Part shown: positions 9,992 through 18,059 of the stretch, in pieces | How positions within the stretch are numbered: the stretch's first letter is position 1 | How the letters are laid out: each line of letters opens with the position of its first letter | Assembly: GCF_042676085.1 (NCBI RefSeq) | Contig: NZ_JBHTKH010000016.1 | Span: 26,400 to 90,399, forward strand | Source of the DNA: Terrabacter terrigena | Lineage (GTDB): Bacteria > Actinomycetota > Actinomycetes > Actinomycetales > Dermatophilaceae | Length of the DNA: 64,000 nucleotides | Direction of reading: 5' to 3' | Program-made: the position numbers and the translations under genes | The notes under the pieces: generated by a model | The model's input: only the letters and a program-made list of their open reading frames with translations | Told to the model about the DNA's origin: nothing | The model's database searches: none

Positions 9992-10768
9992 GTGACGACG
10001 CTGCCGCTCCTGTCGGTGTCGGACGGCGTGGCCACGATCCGGTTGGGCCGCCCCGACGCCGGCAACGCCTTCGACCTGCCGGCCGCGCTCATGCTGCGCG
10101 ACGCGGTCACGGAGATCGGCCGGACGGTCCACGAGGTCCACGTCGTCGTGGTGCGGGCCGACGGACGCCTCTTCTGCGCCGGCGGCGACGTGCGGGCCAT
10201 GTCGGCCGCGCCTGACCGGGCGGCGTTCGTCGCGGAGCTCGCCGGGGTGCTCCACGAGACCCTCACCGCGCTGCGTGCGCTGCCGGTCCCCGTCGTCGCG
10301 GTGGTCCAGGGCACGGCGGCAGGTGCGGGGGTGGGCCTGCTGCTCGCCGCCGACATCGTCGTCGCGGCCGAGCACGCGACGTTCGTGGCGGCATACCCGT
10401 CGGTGGGGCTGTCGCCCGACTGCGGCGTGAGCGCCTTGCTCCCGGCGGCGGTCGGCGCCAGGCGGGCTGCGTTGTTCCTGCTGACCGGGGCGCCCATCGA
10501 CGCGGCCACCGCCCTCGACTGGGGGCTCGTCACCGAGGTCTGCGACCTCGACGACCTCGACGCCCGGGCCGGTGAGGTCGTCGCGGACATCGCGGCCCTG
10601 CCGCGCGAGGCAGTCGGCGAGGCCGCCCGTCTCCTGCACCTCGCACCCCAGCGGTCGTATGCCGCCCAGCTGGCCGACGAGGCCGCCACCATCGCGCGCC
10701 TGTCGGGCACCCCGGACGCCGAGGCCCTCATCACCGCCTTCGCCACACCGAACGGAGACACCGAGTGA
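9992..10768 (+). CDS. Enoyl-CoA hydratase/isomerase family protein (crotonase fold)
   Basis: The 258-residue product has crotonase landmarks: GRLFCAGGDVRAM for the first oxyanion-hole segment and AGAGVGLLLAADIVVAAE for the second. The two glutamates of true enoyl-CoA hydratases are not where they are expected: a glycine takes the first place (GAGVG) and a tyrosine the second (AAYPS). Instead there is SPDCG, resembling the PaaG-type isomerase motif with an Asp, so isomerase or another CoA activity is more likely than hydration. I start at GTG 9992, six bases after CAGGAT, a leaderless arrangement. The stop overlaps the next start by four bases (GTGA), so it is translationally coupled to the acyl-CoA synthetase. 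Confidence 0.85.
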   Translation: MTTLPLLSVSDGVATIRLGRPDAGNAFDLPAALMLRDAVTEIGRTVHEVHVVVVRADGRLFCAGGDVRAMSAAPDRAAFVAELAGVLHETLTALRALPVPVVAVVQGTAAGAGVGLLLAADIVVAAEHATFVAAYPSVGLSPDCGVSALLPAAVGARRAALFLLTGAPIDAATALDWGLVTEVCDLDDLDARAGEVVADIAALPREAVGEAARLLHLAPQRSYAAQLADEAATIARLSGTPDAEALITAFATPNGDTE

Positions 10769-12314
10769 ACGTCACCACGTCGAGCACCGTCGACGACATC
10801 GTCCGACGCAGCGCCGCGCGCCACCCGGACCGCACGGCGCTCGTCTTCGAGGACCGCACGTGGACGTATGCCGCACTCGACGACGCCGTCACCCGGGCCG
10901 CCGCGCACCTGCTGGGTCTCGGGCTCACCGCCGGCGACCGGGTCGCGACCGTGGGCCTCAACTCCGACGCGTACCTGCTCGCGTTCCTCGGCTGCGCCCG
11001 CGCGGGGCTCGTCCACGTGCCCGTCAACTACGCGCTGACCGGGCGTGAGCTGACCTACCTGCTGGGCGACTCGGGTGCCCGGGTGGCCCTGGTCGACGTC
11101 GCGCTGCGCGACGCCGTCGAGGCGGTTCGCGAGGGCACCGCGCTCGAGCAGGTGCTGCTGCTCCACGGCGGTGACGACGCGCTGCTCCCGCTCTGGAGCT
11201 CCGGCGACGTGCCGGTGCTCGACGTGGACCGAGCCGACACCGACCTCGTGCAGCTGCTCTACACCTCCGGCACGACGTCACAGCCCAAGGGCGCGATGAT
11301 GACGCACCGGGCCCTCGTGCACGAGTACGTCTCGTGCATCGTCGGGCTCGACCTGCGCGAGGGCGACGCGCCGCTGCACTCGATGCCGCTCTCTACTCGG
11401 CCCAGATGCACGTCTTCCTCCTGCCCTACCTCGCGGTCGGGGCGACGAACCACCTCCTCACGCGGCCCGACGTGCCGACGATCCTCGACACGGTGGCCAC
11501 CGAGCGCATCGGGTCGCTCTTCCTCGCACCGACCGTGTGGGTGCCGCTGTCGAACCACCCCGCTCTCGACACGGCCGACCTCGGCTCGCTGCGCAAGGCG
11601 TACTACGGCGCCTCGATCATGCCGGTGCCTGTGCGGGACCGGCTGCAGCAGCGGCTGCCCGACCTCGGCTTCTGGAACTGCTTCGGGCAGTCCGAGATCG
11701 GCCCCCTTGCCACGGTACTGAGGCCCGAGGAGCACGAGGCGCGGCCCGAGGCGTGCGGGCGCACCGTGCTGTTCGTCGAAGCGCGCGTCGTCGGTGCCGA
11801 AGGCACCGACGTGGCCCCCGGCGAGCCGGGCGAGCTGCTCTACCGGTCGCCGCAGCTGTGCACCGGCTACTGGGGCAAGCCCGACGACACCGAGGAGGCG
11901 TTCCGTGACGGGTGGTTCCACTCCGGCGACCTCGTGACCCGCGACGACGAGGGGCACCTCACCGTCGTCGACCGCATCAAGGACGTCATCAACACCGGCG
12001 GCGTCATGGTCGCCTCGCGCGAGGTCGAGGACGCGCTCTACACGCACCCCGCCGTCGCCGAGGTCGCCGTCATCGCGACCCCGCACGAGCGGTGGGTCGA
12101 GGCCGTCACCGCGGTCGTCGTGCTGCGCGACGGGCACTCCGCCACCGAGGCCGAGCTGCTCGAGCACGCCAGGGCGACGCTCGCCCCGTTCAAGCTGCCC
12201 AAGGCGATCCACTTCGCAGACGGGCTGCCCCGCAACCAGAGCGGCAAGCTGCTCAAGCGGGTGCTCCGCGACGACCTCTCCAGGGACGGCGGGGGTGGCT
12301 CCGCCACCGGCTGA
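10765..12314 (+). pseudogene. Acyl-CoA synthetase (AMP-binding), frameshifted
   Basis: The two halves of one ANL-family ligase lie in different frames. The first frame gives the N-terminus and the phosphate loop (LLYTSGTTSQPKGAMMTH), then turns to nonsense after LHSMPL. The second frame resumes at YSAQMHVFLLPYL and carries FGQSEIGP, DGWFHSGDL, the hinge DRIKDVINTGG and the catalytic lysine in NQSGKLLKR. The switch falls in CTCTCT at 11389-11394; removing one CT restores MPLYSAQMH. The family would activate a fatty acid to acyl-CoA, fitting the crotonase it overlaps. It may be a real inactivation or a sequencing error. Everything else is intact, so decay would be very recent. Confidence 0.85.
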
Positions 12315-12328
12315 CGGTGGCGGCCTGC

Positions 12329-13342
12329 TCAGCTCGGCCAGGCGGCATACGCGAGCAGCGCGACCCCGCAGGCCCACAGGAGAAGGCCGGCCACGTTGGT
12401 GCGCGGGCGGTAAGTGACGGCGGCGAGGAACTCGCGCAGGAAGGCGCTCGGCACGAAGTGCCAGGCCGCGGGTGAGCCGGTGACGTCGGCGTCGATGCCG
12501 AGGCTGCGGGTGATGAGGGCCGACCGGCCGACGTGGTAGCTGCTCGTCACGACTCGAAGGTGCCCGTCCTCGGCGAGGCTGCGGGAGCGCAGGATCTCGC
12601 GCGAGAGCAGCAGGTTCTCCTCGGTCGTCGTCGCGCGGTCCTCCGTGGCGACGGCGCTCGTGGGCAGGCCGCGGGCGACGAGGTACGCCGCCATGGCCAC
12701 GCCCTCGGGCATCGGCTCGTCGTCGCCCTGTCCGCCGCTCGGCAGCACGAGGGGCGCCCGCCCGGCACCACGCTCGGCGCGCCAGACCTCGATCGCGGCG
12801 TCGAGCCGGTTGGCGAGCAGGGTCGGGACCGTGCCGTCGACCAGGCCCGAGCCGAGCACCACGACCGCTACGGGTGCGGGTCGGGCGTCGGCGCGCCTCT
12901 GCAGCAGGCAGTAGAGCAGGTAGCTGATGAAGGCGAGCCCGGGGTAGCCGGGCAGCAGCAGGACGGTCACGCCGGCCACGGGCAGCGGGTGGCCCGCTAG
13001 TGCGGCGGCCGTCGCGAGGACGGTCGCGGCGACCATCGCGACGCCGAGGACGATCGCGAGCATCCCGGCGAGGCCGCGGCCGTCACGCACGGCGGCAGAG
13101 ACGGCCCCGCCGACGAAGAGCAGCCCGAGCACCACGGCTGCGAGCCACGGCAGGGCCAGCACGGCCACTGCCGGGGTGGCCGGCGACAGCACGTCGAGCG
13201 CGAGCGCGCTTGCGGCCCATAGAGATCCGGTGACGAGAACGCCGTTGCGCCATCTCCGTGGCTCGACCTTCGACGACCGGAGGGCGAGCAGGAGCAGCGC
13301 CACTCCCGCGACGGCGAGCAGGACGTCGACGGGCGCGGGCAT
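12329..13342 (-). CDS. YdcF/SanA-family (DUF218) membrane protein
   Basis: The 337-residue product begins with about four hydrophobic segments and continues with a DUF218 domain. The domain shows VVVLGSGL, PLVLPSGGQGDDEP, ATTTEENLLLSREIL and VTSSYHVGRSALI. A last hydrophobic helix ends the chain. DUF218 proteins act at the envelope; some are linked to envelope polysaccharide assembly and vancomycin sensitivity, but the chemistry is not established. It converges on the acyl-CoA synthetase gene, 15 bases apart and with no hairpin between. Confidence 0.85.
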   Translation of the reverse strand: MPAPVDVLLAVAGVALLLLALRSSKVEPRRWRNGVLVTGSLWAASALALDVLSPATPAVAVLALPWLAAVVLGLLFVGGAVSAAVRDGRGLAGMLAIVLGVAMVAATVLATAAALAGHPLPVAGVTVLLLPGYPGLAFISYLLYCLLQRRADARPAPVAVVVLGSGLVDGTVPTLLANRLDAAIEVWRAERGAGRAPLVLPSGGQGDDEPMPEGVAMAAYLVARGLPTSAVATEDRATTTEENLLLSREILRSRSLAEDGHLRVVTSSYHVGRSALITRSLGIDADVTGSPAAWHFVPSAFLREFLAAVTYRPRTNVAGLLLWACGVALLAYAAWPS

Positions 13343-13449
13343 GCCTCGAGCATGCCGTCCGGTGGGCGGCGGTGCGAAACCGGGCGGTCCGATCGGCCGA
13401 TCGGTCCCGGTGAGGGGCCCATCAGCCCCTTCGACGTGCCGGACGCAGC

Positions 13450-13485
13450 GAACGGCCGGTCGGGCGAGTGCCCGACCGGCCGTTC
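13450..13485 (-). terminator. Strong hairpin terminator
   Basis: A perfect 16-bp stem (GAACGGCCGGTCGGGC and its complement) closes a 4-base loop. It lies about 28 bases past the stop of the small minus-strand gene at 13514, which supports that gene being real. Confidence 0.8.
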
Positions 13486-13513
13486 CTCCGTGCGCGACGA
13501 CTCGCGTACGCGG

Positions 13514-13807
13514 TCAGCTGGCCTGCGCGTGGGGTGCGCTGGCGCGCGGGGCCGAGGTGCCGGAGGTGCTGCGGGCCCGACGGGCGCCGAGGTCGACGGG
13601 GGTTGCGAGCGCGGCGGCCGGGACTGCCGAGAGCCGCTCGGGGTCGGCGTGCGCGACGGCGAGCAGGTCGCCGGCGACGCGGTCGAGGTCGCGGTCGGCG
13701 GTGAGCGAGAAGCTGCCCGAGCTGCCGGCGAGGTGCCCGCGACGGGCCGAGGCGGCGAAGGAACGGAGGGACGTGAGGGACGTGAGGGAGAGGCTGCGTG
13801 TCGTCAT
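13514..13807 (-). CDS. Small unknown protein divergent from a LysR regulator
   Basis: This 97-residue protein starts MTTRSLSLTSLTSLRSF and has no motif I recognise; the middle (LTADRDLDRVAGDLLAVAHADPE) looks helical. I include it because it faces a LysR gene across an 81-base promoter region and is followed by a very strong hairpin. LysR proteins often control the divergent gene, so it is the obvious candidate target. The start ATG at 13807 has no Shine-Dalgarno and may be leaderless. Confidence 0.6.
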   Translation of the reverse strand: MTTRSLSLTSLTSLRSFAASARRGHLAGSSGSFSLTADRDLDRVAGDLLAVAHADPERLSAVPAAALATPVDLGARRARSTSGTSAPRASAPHAQAS

Positions 13808-13853
13808 GCTTCTATGATCCAACCTTGCACTATTCAGCACAAGCGATGTTTTC

Positions 13854-13882
13854 TTCACCACTCTTAAGAACTGCTGTAGCAT
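13854..13882 (+). promoter_or_regulatory. Promoter of the LysR gene in an AT-rich divergent spacer
   Basis: TTCACC at 13854-13859 and TAGCAT at 13877-13882 are 17 bases apart. The ATG follows 6 bases later, so the transcript is probably leaderless. The whole 13808-13888 spacer is much richer in A/T than its surroundings and should contain the LysR binding site. Confidence 0.55.
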
Positions 13883-13888
13883 TGGAGC

Positions 13889-14767
13889 ATGCTCGACACG
13901 CACCGCATCCGGGTGTTCCGCTCCGTCATGGCGAGCGGCTCGATCCAGGCCGCCGCCGACAACCTCGGCTACACACCCTCGGCCATCAGCCAGCAGATCT
14001 CGGCGCTGCAGAAGGAGACCGGCCTGACGCTCTTCGAGCGCGAGGGCCGCGGCCTGACCCCGACCGCGGCGGCGCGCTCCCTCGTCGCGAACACCAACGA
14101 CCTGATGGGCGAGCTGAGCCGGCTCGACCGCGTGGTCGACGACCTGCGCGAGGGTCGGTCCGGACTGCTGACGATCGGCTACTTCGCGTCCGCCGGGGCC
14201 GAGTGGATGCCCACCCTGGCCCGACGTCTCACCACCGAGATGCCCGACATCACCCTCGAGCTCGTGCTCACCGAGATCCCGGAGTACGCCGGCGCGACGC
14301 TCGACCTCGACATCGTCATCGACACCCCGGGGGCGCAGGACCCGGCCGGTTCGAGGCGCGTGCCGCTCGCCGTCGACCCCTTCGTGGTGGTCCTCCCGGC
14401 CGACCACCCGCTCGCGGGCGAGGACGAGGTGAACCTGACTCAGCTGGCCGGCGACACCTGGATCCGCAACGACCTTCCGCACACGACGTGCTCGCGCATC
14501 TTCGCCGCGGCGTGCGAGTCGGCGGGGTTCCAGCCGCGCTTCCCGGTGCAGGCCCAGGATCACATCACCGCGATCGCCTTCGTCAAGGCCGGGGTCGGCA
14601 TCACCGCCGTCCCCCAGCTCGCCGCACGGATCATCCCGCCCGAGGTGCGCGTGCTGCCGCTGACCTCGCCCACGCCGGTGCGGCACATCGCGGCGGTCGT
14701 GCGGGATCCCGCCGGCAACAGCGCCGCCCGTCGAGCGGTCGAGCTGCTCCAGGAGCTCATCGGCTGA
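13889..14767 (+). CDS. LysR-family transcriptional regulator
   Basis: This is a full-length (292-residue) LysR regulator. The N-terminal winged helix spans residues 1-60 (SIQAAADNLGYTPSAISQQI is the helix-turn-helix). The substrate-binding domain starts near residue 90 (LLTIGYFASAGAEWMP), with a second-lobe stretch AIAFVKAGVGITAVPQL. The closest style is the actinobacterial LysR group next to exporters, but no transporter lies here; the divergent neighbour is a small unknown gene. The ligand cannot be inferred. Confidence 0.9.
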   Translation: MLDTHRIRVFRSVMASGSIQAAADNLGYTPSAISQQISALQKETGLTLFEREGRGLTPTAAARSLVANTNDLMGELSRLDRVVDDLREGRSGLLTIGYFASAGAEWMPTLARRLTTEMPDITLELVLTEIPEYAGATLDLDIVIDTPGAQDPAGSRRVPLAVDPFVVVLPADHPLAGEDEVNLTQLAGDTWIRNDLPHTTCSRIFAAACESAGFQPRFPVQAQDHITAIAFVKAGVGITAVPQLAARIIPPEVRVLPLTSPTPVRHIAAVVRDPAGNSAARRAVELLQELIG

Positions 14768-14811
14768 CACCGACGACGGTCGGCACCGATCCGTGGGTGC
14801 GCTCTTCCGCC

Positions 14812-14851
14812 AGAGGTGCACGGCCCCGCCAGCGGTGGGCCGTGCACCTCT
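14812..14851. terminator. Bidirectional terminator between convergent genes
   Basis: A perfect 15-bp stem (AGAGGTGCACGGCCC and its complement) with a 10-base loop lies between the LysR gene and the convergent VOC gene. It can serve both. Confidence 0.8.
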
Positions 14852-14897
14852 CACTCGTGACGCGAACCCGCACTCGTGGCGGAACCGCGCCTTGCTG

Positions 14898-15290
14898 CTA
14901 GTACTCCGCCCCTCTGCGCCAGGCCATCTCCTGCAGCTCGAACCCGTTGCCGTCGGGGTCGGAGAACTCCGCACCCCGTACGCCGCCCCCGAAGTCGTGG
15001 ATGTCGCCGACCTCGACGCCGCGCCGCACGAGCTCGGCGCGGGCCGCGTCGAGGTCGTCCACGACGAGGTGCAGGCCCCGGACGCTCCCGGGCTCACCGG
15101 CGTACACGTCCAGGCCCGTGCCGAACCCGACGGAGCAGCCCGAGCCCTCCGGCGTCAGCTGCACGACCCGGATCCCTTCGGCGGGACGCACGTCCACGTC
15201 CTTGGTGAACCCGAGCCTCCCCTCGTAGAAGTCGATGGCCCGGTCGACGTCCGAGACCGGCAGCGGGATCAGTTCCAGCTTCATCTGCAT
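14898..15290 (-). CDS. VOC-superfamily protein (glyoxalase/bleomycin-resistance fold)
   Basis: The 130-residue product has the two beta-alpha-beta-beta-beta halves of a VOC protein: LELIPLPVSDVDRAIDFYEG at the start and GLHLVVDDLDAARAELVRRG in the middle, ending in FSDPDGNGFELQE. The metal-ligand glutamate near the C-terminus is present; the substrate is unknown. ATG 15290 is chosen over 15284 because AAGGAG lies about 10 bases upstream. It follows the ATPase gene by 19 bases on the same strand, so they probably share a transcript. Confidence 0.85.
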   Translation of the reverse strand: MQMKLELIPLPVSDVDRAIDFYEGRLGFTKDVDVRPAEGIRVVQLTPEGSGCSVGFGTGLDVYAGEPGSVRGLHLVVDDLDAARAELVRRGVEVGDIHDFGGGVRGAEFSDPDGNGFELQEMAWRRGAEY

Positions 15291-15309
15291 CGAGTTACAG
15301 CTCCTTCGC

Positions 15310-16578
15310 TCAGGACTGGGTGCGCAGGTAGCGCCCGAAGTGGGGCACGGTGAACGCGATGAGGCCGCGCTCGCCGGAGTAGATGAGGCCCTTCTTGATG
15401 AGGGCGTCACGGGCCGGCGAGAGCGACTGCGGCTTGCGGCCGAGCACGTCGGCGACGGCCGAGGTCGGCACGGCTTCGCGCTCCTGCAGGCCGTCACGGC
15501 CGTATGCCGCGTGGCCACCTTCGACGCCGGCGTCGGCTCGCGAATCCCCCTGCCCCCCAAGCGGGTTCACGAGGGCCGCGTCGGCCATGGCGCGGAGGTA
15601 CTCGCGCTCGGCAGGCGTGGCCCGCTCGAAGCGTGAGCCGAAGAAGCCCACGGCCAGCTCGGACTCGGCCTCGGGCACGGCGACCCGGATGTCCTGGGCG
15701 GTGACCGGCGACGAGGGCGCGACGTCCCACACGACCTTGCCGTACGCCTGGATGAAGTAGGGGTAACCGGCCGTGACGGCGTACATCTCGTCGAGGGCCT
15801 CGGGCGTGAAGTCGCAGCCCTCCTCGGAGGCCGGGCCGACGAGGGCGTGGTCAGCGGCATCGCGAGGCAGGCGGTCGATGCGTGAGTAGCGGAAGAGCCT
15901 CTCGGAGTAGGACTTCGACGCCGACAGCACGGCGGGCAGGTGGGGCAGGCCCGCGCCGACGACGATGACCGGCAGGCCCGACTGCGAGATCTCGTGGCAG
16001 GCCGCGCAGAGGGCCGACACGTCCTCCGGGTCGAGGTCCTGCATCTCGTCGATGAAGAAGGCGACGCCCTTGCCGACGTCGGCCGCGAGGCCGCCGATGT
16101 CGGTGAAGAGCTCGACGAGGTCGATCTCGATGTCGCCGGAGTCGGCGCGGCCCGACACGGCCGGCACGTCGATGCCGGGCTGCCACCGGTCGCGCAGCCT
16201 GGCCCCGCTGGGCGCCTCGCGCAGCGCGAAGGCCTTGATGATGCCGAGCACCTGGTCGACCTCGTCGCTGCGTGGGTGCCCGAGCTCGCGCACCGCCTGG
16301 TGGGCCGCGGCGGCGAGCGGCCGGCGCAGGCGCTGGTCGGGCCGCGCCTCGAACTTGCCCGTGCCCCAGTCGGCACGCACGGCCGAAGACCGGAGCGCGT
16401 TGAGCAGCACCGTCTTGCCGACGCCGCGCAGGCCGGTCAGCACGATGGACCGCTCGGACCTGCCGCGTGCGATGCGCTCGAGCACGACGTCGAAGGTGCG
16501 CAGCTGCTCGTCGCGACCGGCGAGCTCGGGCGGGCGCTGGCCCGCGCCCGGGGCGTACGGGTTCGTGATCGGGTCCAC
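15310..16578 (-). CDS. AAA ATPase (Orc1/Cdc6-like STAND-type ATP-binding protein)
   Basis: This is a 422-residue P-loop ATPase. Walker A is GLRGVGKT at 49-56 and Walker B is VAFFIDEMQD at 172-181. A sensor/lid region follows, then a winged-helix-like C-terminus (EREAVPTSAVADVLGRKPQS) that could bind DNA. The layout resembles archaeal-type Orc1/Cdc6 and bacterial AAA regulators with the same fold; the cellular role is unknown. The start is GTG 16578; the hexamer TAGCCT ends 6 bases before it, so it may be leaderless. It is cotranscribed with the VOC gene downstream. Confidence 0.8.
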   Translation of the reverse strand: MDPITNPYAPGAGQRPPELAGRDEQLRTFDVVLERIARGRSERSIVLTGLRGVGKTVLLNALRSSAVRADWGTGKFEARPDQRLRRPLAAAAHQAVRELGHPRSDEVDQVLGIIKAFALREAPSGARLRDRWQPGIDVPAVSGRADSGDIEIDLVELFTDIGGLAADVGKGVAFFIDEMQDLDPEDVSALCAACHEISQSGLPVIVVGAGLPHLPAVLSASKSYSERLFRYSRIDRLPRDAADHALVGPASEEGCDFTPEALDEMYAVTAGYPYFIQAYGKVVWDVAPSSPVTAQDIRVAVPEAESELAVGFFGSRFERATPAEREYLRAMADAALVNPLGGQGDSRADAGVEGGHAAYGRDGLQEREAVPTSAVADVLGRKPQSLSPARDALIKKGLIYSGERGLIAFTVPHFGRYLRTQS

Positions 16579-16720
16579 GATCGGAGGCTATACGCCTCTC
16601 TACCCACTATCCGAGACATTCACAGAGAGCGGCATCGGCGCGTCGTGACGCTGGTCGCCCAGCCACCATCTCGCCGGGATCCGAAGTGACTTGATTCGGA
16701 TTCCATCGAATTCCGGCATG

Positions 16721-16767
16721 AAAAAGCGCCGTTCCGCACGGTCAGGGGTGGTCATGCGGAACGGCGC
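16721..16767 (-). terminator. Intrinsic terminator of pdxY
   Basis: A 13-bp perfect stem (GCGCCGTTCCGCA at 16726-16738 with its complement at 16755-16767) and a 16-base loop are followed, read on the minus strand, by TTTTT. This classic U-tract terminator lies 34 bases past the pdxY stop. Confidence 0.85.
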
Positions 16768-16800
16768 GTTGCGACTATAACGCCCACCGGGGCGCAGCGG

Positions 16801-17649
16801 TCAACTGATCGACACAATTTCGAAGACTTCGTCGGGAGACGCGATCGCGTCCTGCTCGGCGACGAGCAGCATCTCGTCGGAGCCGCTCGCGTGCGTGCGC
16901 TCGAGCACGGCATACATGGTGGCCGCAGTGCGGCGCAGGGCCGCCTCGGGGCCGTCGGTCAGGAAGTGCGCCAGGAAGACCGCCGCCGTCACGTCGCCGC
17001 CACCGCGCACCGTCATCGGCAGCAACGGCGTGGTCACGAGCCACGCGTCGTCGCCCGTGACGCACGCCATCTGGATCGAGCCTTCCGGGGTGTCGGACGT
17101 CAGGGCCGAGGTGACGAGGACGACCCGAGGCCCACGGCCGACGAGCTCGCGCGCCGCCGCGACGAGGTCGGCCTGCGACCTCACCTCGCGCCCGACGAGG
17201 AACTCGAGCTCGAACTGGTTCGGCGTGACGATGTCGGCCCGGGGCACGACGTGGTCGCGCATGTACTCGGGGATGCCCTCGCGCACGAAGAAGCCGCGCC
17301 CGACGTCACCCATGACCGGGTCGCAGCAGTAGACGGCGGCCCGGTTGGCCTCCTTGACGCGGGCGACGGCGTCGAGCACGACCTCGCCGACCGACTCGGC
17401 GCCCTGGTAGCCCGAGAGCACCGCGTCGACGGTCGGGAACGCGCCCCGCTCCTCGACGCCGTCGATGACGGCCGCGACGTCCGCCGGGGCGATGAGCGGA
17501 CCGCGGGTCGAGCCGTAGCCGGTGTGGTTGCTGAAGGTCACGGTCAGCACGGGGTAGACCTCGTGGCCCAGCCGCTGGAGCGGGAAGACCGCGGCCGAGT
17601 TGCCGGCGTGGCCGTAGGCGACGTGGGACTGGATCGACAGGATCTTCAC
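16801..17649 (-). CDS. pdxY: Pyridoxal kinase
   Basis: The 282-residue protein matches PdxY throughout: MKILSIQSHVAYGHAGNSAA at the start, FSNHTGYGSTRG, YCCDPVMGDVGRGFFV and NQFELEFLVGREV. It phosphorylates pyridoxal with ATP in vitamin B6 salvage. The anion-hole motif, usually G-T/S-G-D, reads GGGD here (TVRGGGDVTAAVF), a mild variation. The start is GTG 17649. It is divergent from a YtrA-type GntR regulator, whose operator region could also control it. Confidence 0.92.
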   Translation of the reverse strand: MKILSIQSHVAYGHAGNSAAVFPLQRLGHEVYPVLTVTFSNHTGYGSTRGPLIAPADVAAVIDGVEERGAFPTVDAVLSGYQGAESVGEVVLDAVARVKEANRAAVYCCDPVMGDVGRGFFVREGIPEYMRDHVVPRADIVTPNQFELEFLVGREVRSQADLVAAARELVGRGPRVVLVTSALTSDTPEGSIQMACVTGDDAWLVTTPLLPMTVRGGGDVTAAVFLAHFLTDGPEAALRRTAATMYAVLERTHASGSDEMLLVAEQDAIASPDEVFEIVSIS

Positions 17650-17664
17650 CCGCCCACCCTAGTG

Positions 17665-17705
17665 GTTTGCAAACATGGCATAGTTATAGTCATAATCAAA
17701 CTATG
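17665..17705. promoter_or_regulatory. Divergent promoter and operator for pdxY and the GntR gene
   Basis: Towards the plus strand, TTGCAA at 17667-17672 and CATAAT at 17691-17696 are 18 bases apart. The ATG at 17703 follows six bases later, giving a leaderless start. A perfect palindrome GTTTGCAAAC lies at 17665-17674. An inverted pair, CATAGTT at 17679-17685 and AACTATG at 17699-17705, brackets the -10 box and start codon and is a candidate autoregulatory operator. The region is strikingly A/T-rich. Confidence 0.7.
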
Positions 17706-18059
17706 TTGTGGCAGGTGGACCCGACCTCGAGCACGCCGCTCCACGTCCAGGTCGCGGCGTGCGTGCGCCGCGAGATGGTTGCCCGGCGCCTCGGGCGCGG
17801 CGACCGGCTGCCGTCGGCCAAGGAGGTCGCCGGGGTGCTCGACGTCAACCTCCACACCGTCCTCCGTGCGTACCAGTCGCTGCGCGACGAGGGCCTGATC
17901 GACCTGCGCCGCGGGCGTGGCGCCGTCGTCACGGCCGCCGACCCGGCGAGCGATGCGCGCCTGCGTTCCCTGGTGGCCGACCTCGTCGCCGAGGCCCGCC
18001 TCACCGGCGCCACACCCACCGACCTCACCCGACTCATCGAGAGCGAGTTCCAGCGATGA
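17703..18059 (+). CDS. GntR-family regulator, YtrA type
   Basis: This short (118-residue) GntR protein has the winged helix at 13-75 (TPLHVQVAACVRREMVARRL, then RLPSAKEVAGVLDVN, HTVLRAYQSLRDEGLI) and only a small C-terminal tail, as in YtrA regulators, which lack a big ligand domain. Such regulators usually sit in front of a membrane protein or ABC operon that they control. Here the stop overlaps the DUF1648 membrane gene by four bases (ATGA), making an operon. ATG 17703 is chosen because of the promoter spacing. Autoregulation through the bracketing inverted repeat is likely. Confidence 0.88.
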   Translation: MLWQVDPTSSTPLHVQVAACVRREMVARRLGRGDRLPSAKEVAGVLDVNLHTVLRAYQSLRDEGLIDLRRGRGAVVTAADPASDARLRSLVADLVAEARLTGATPTDLTRLIESEFQR

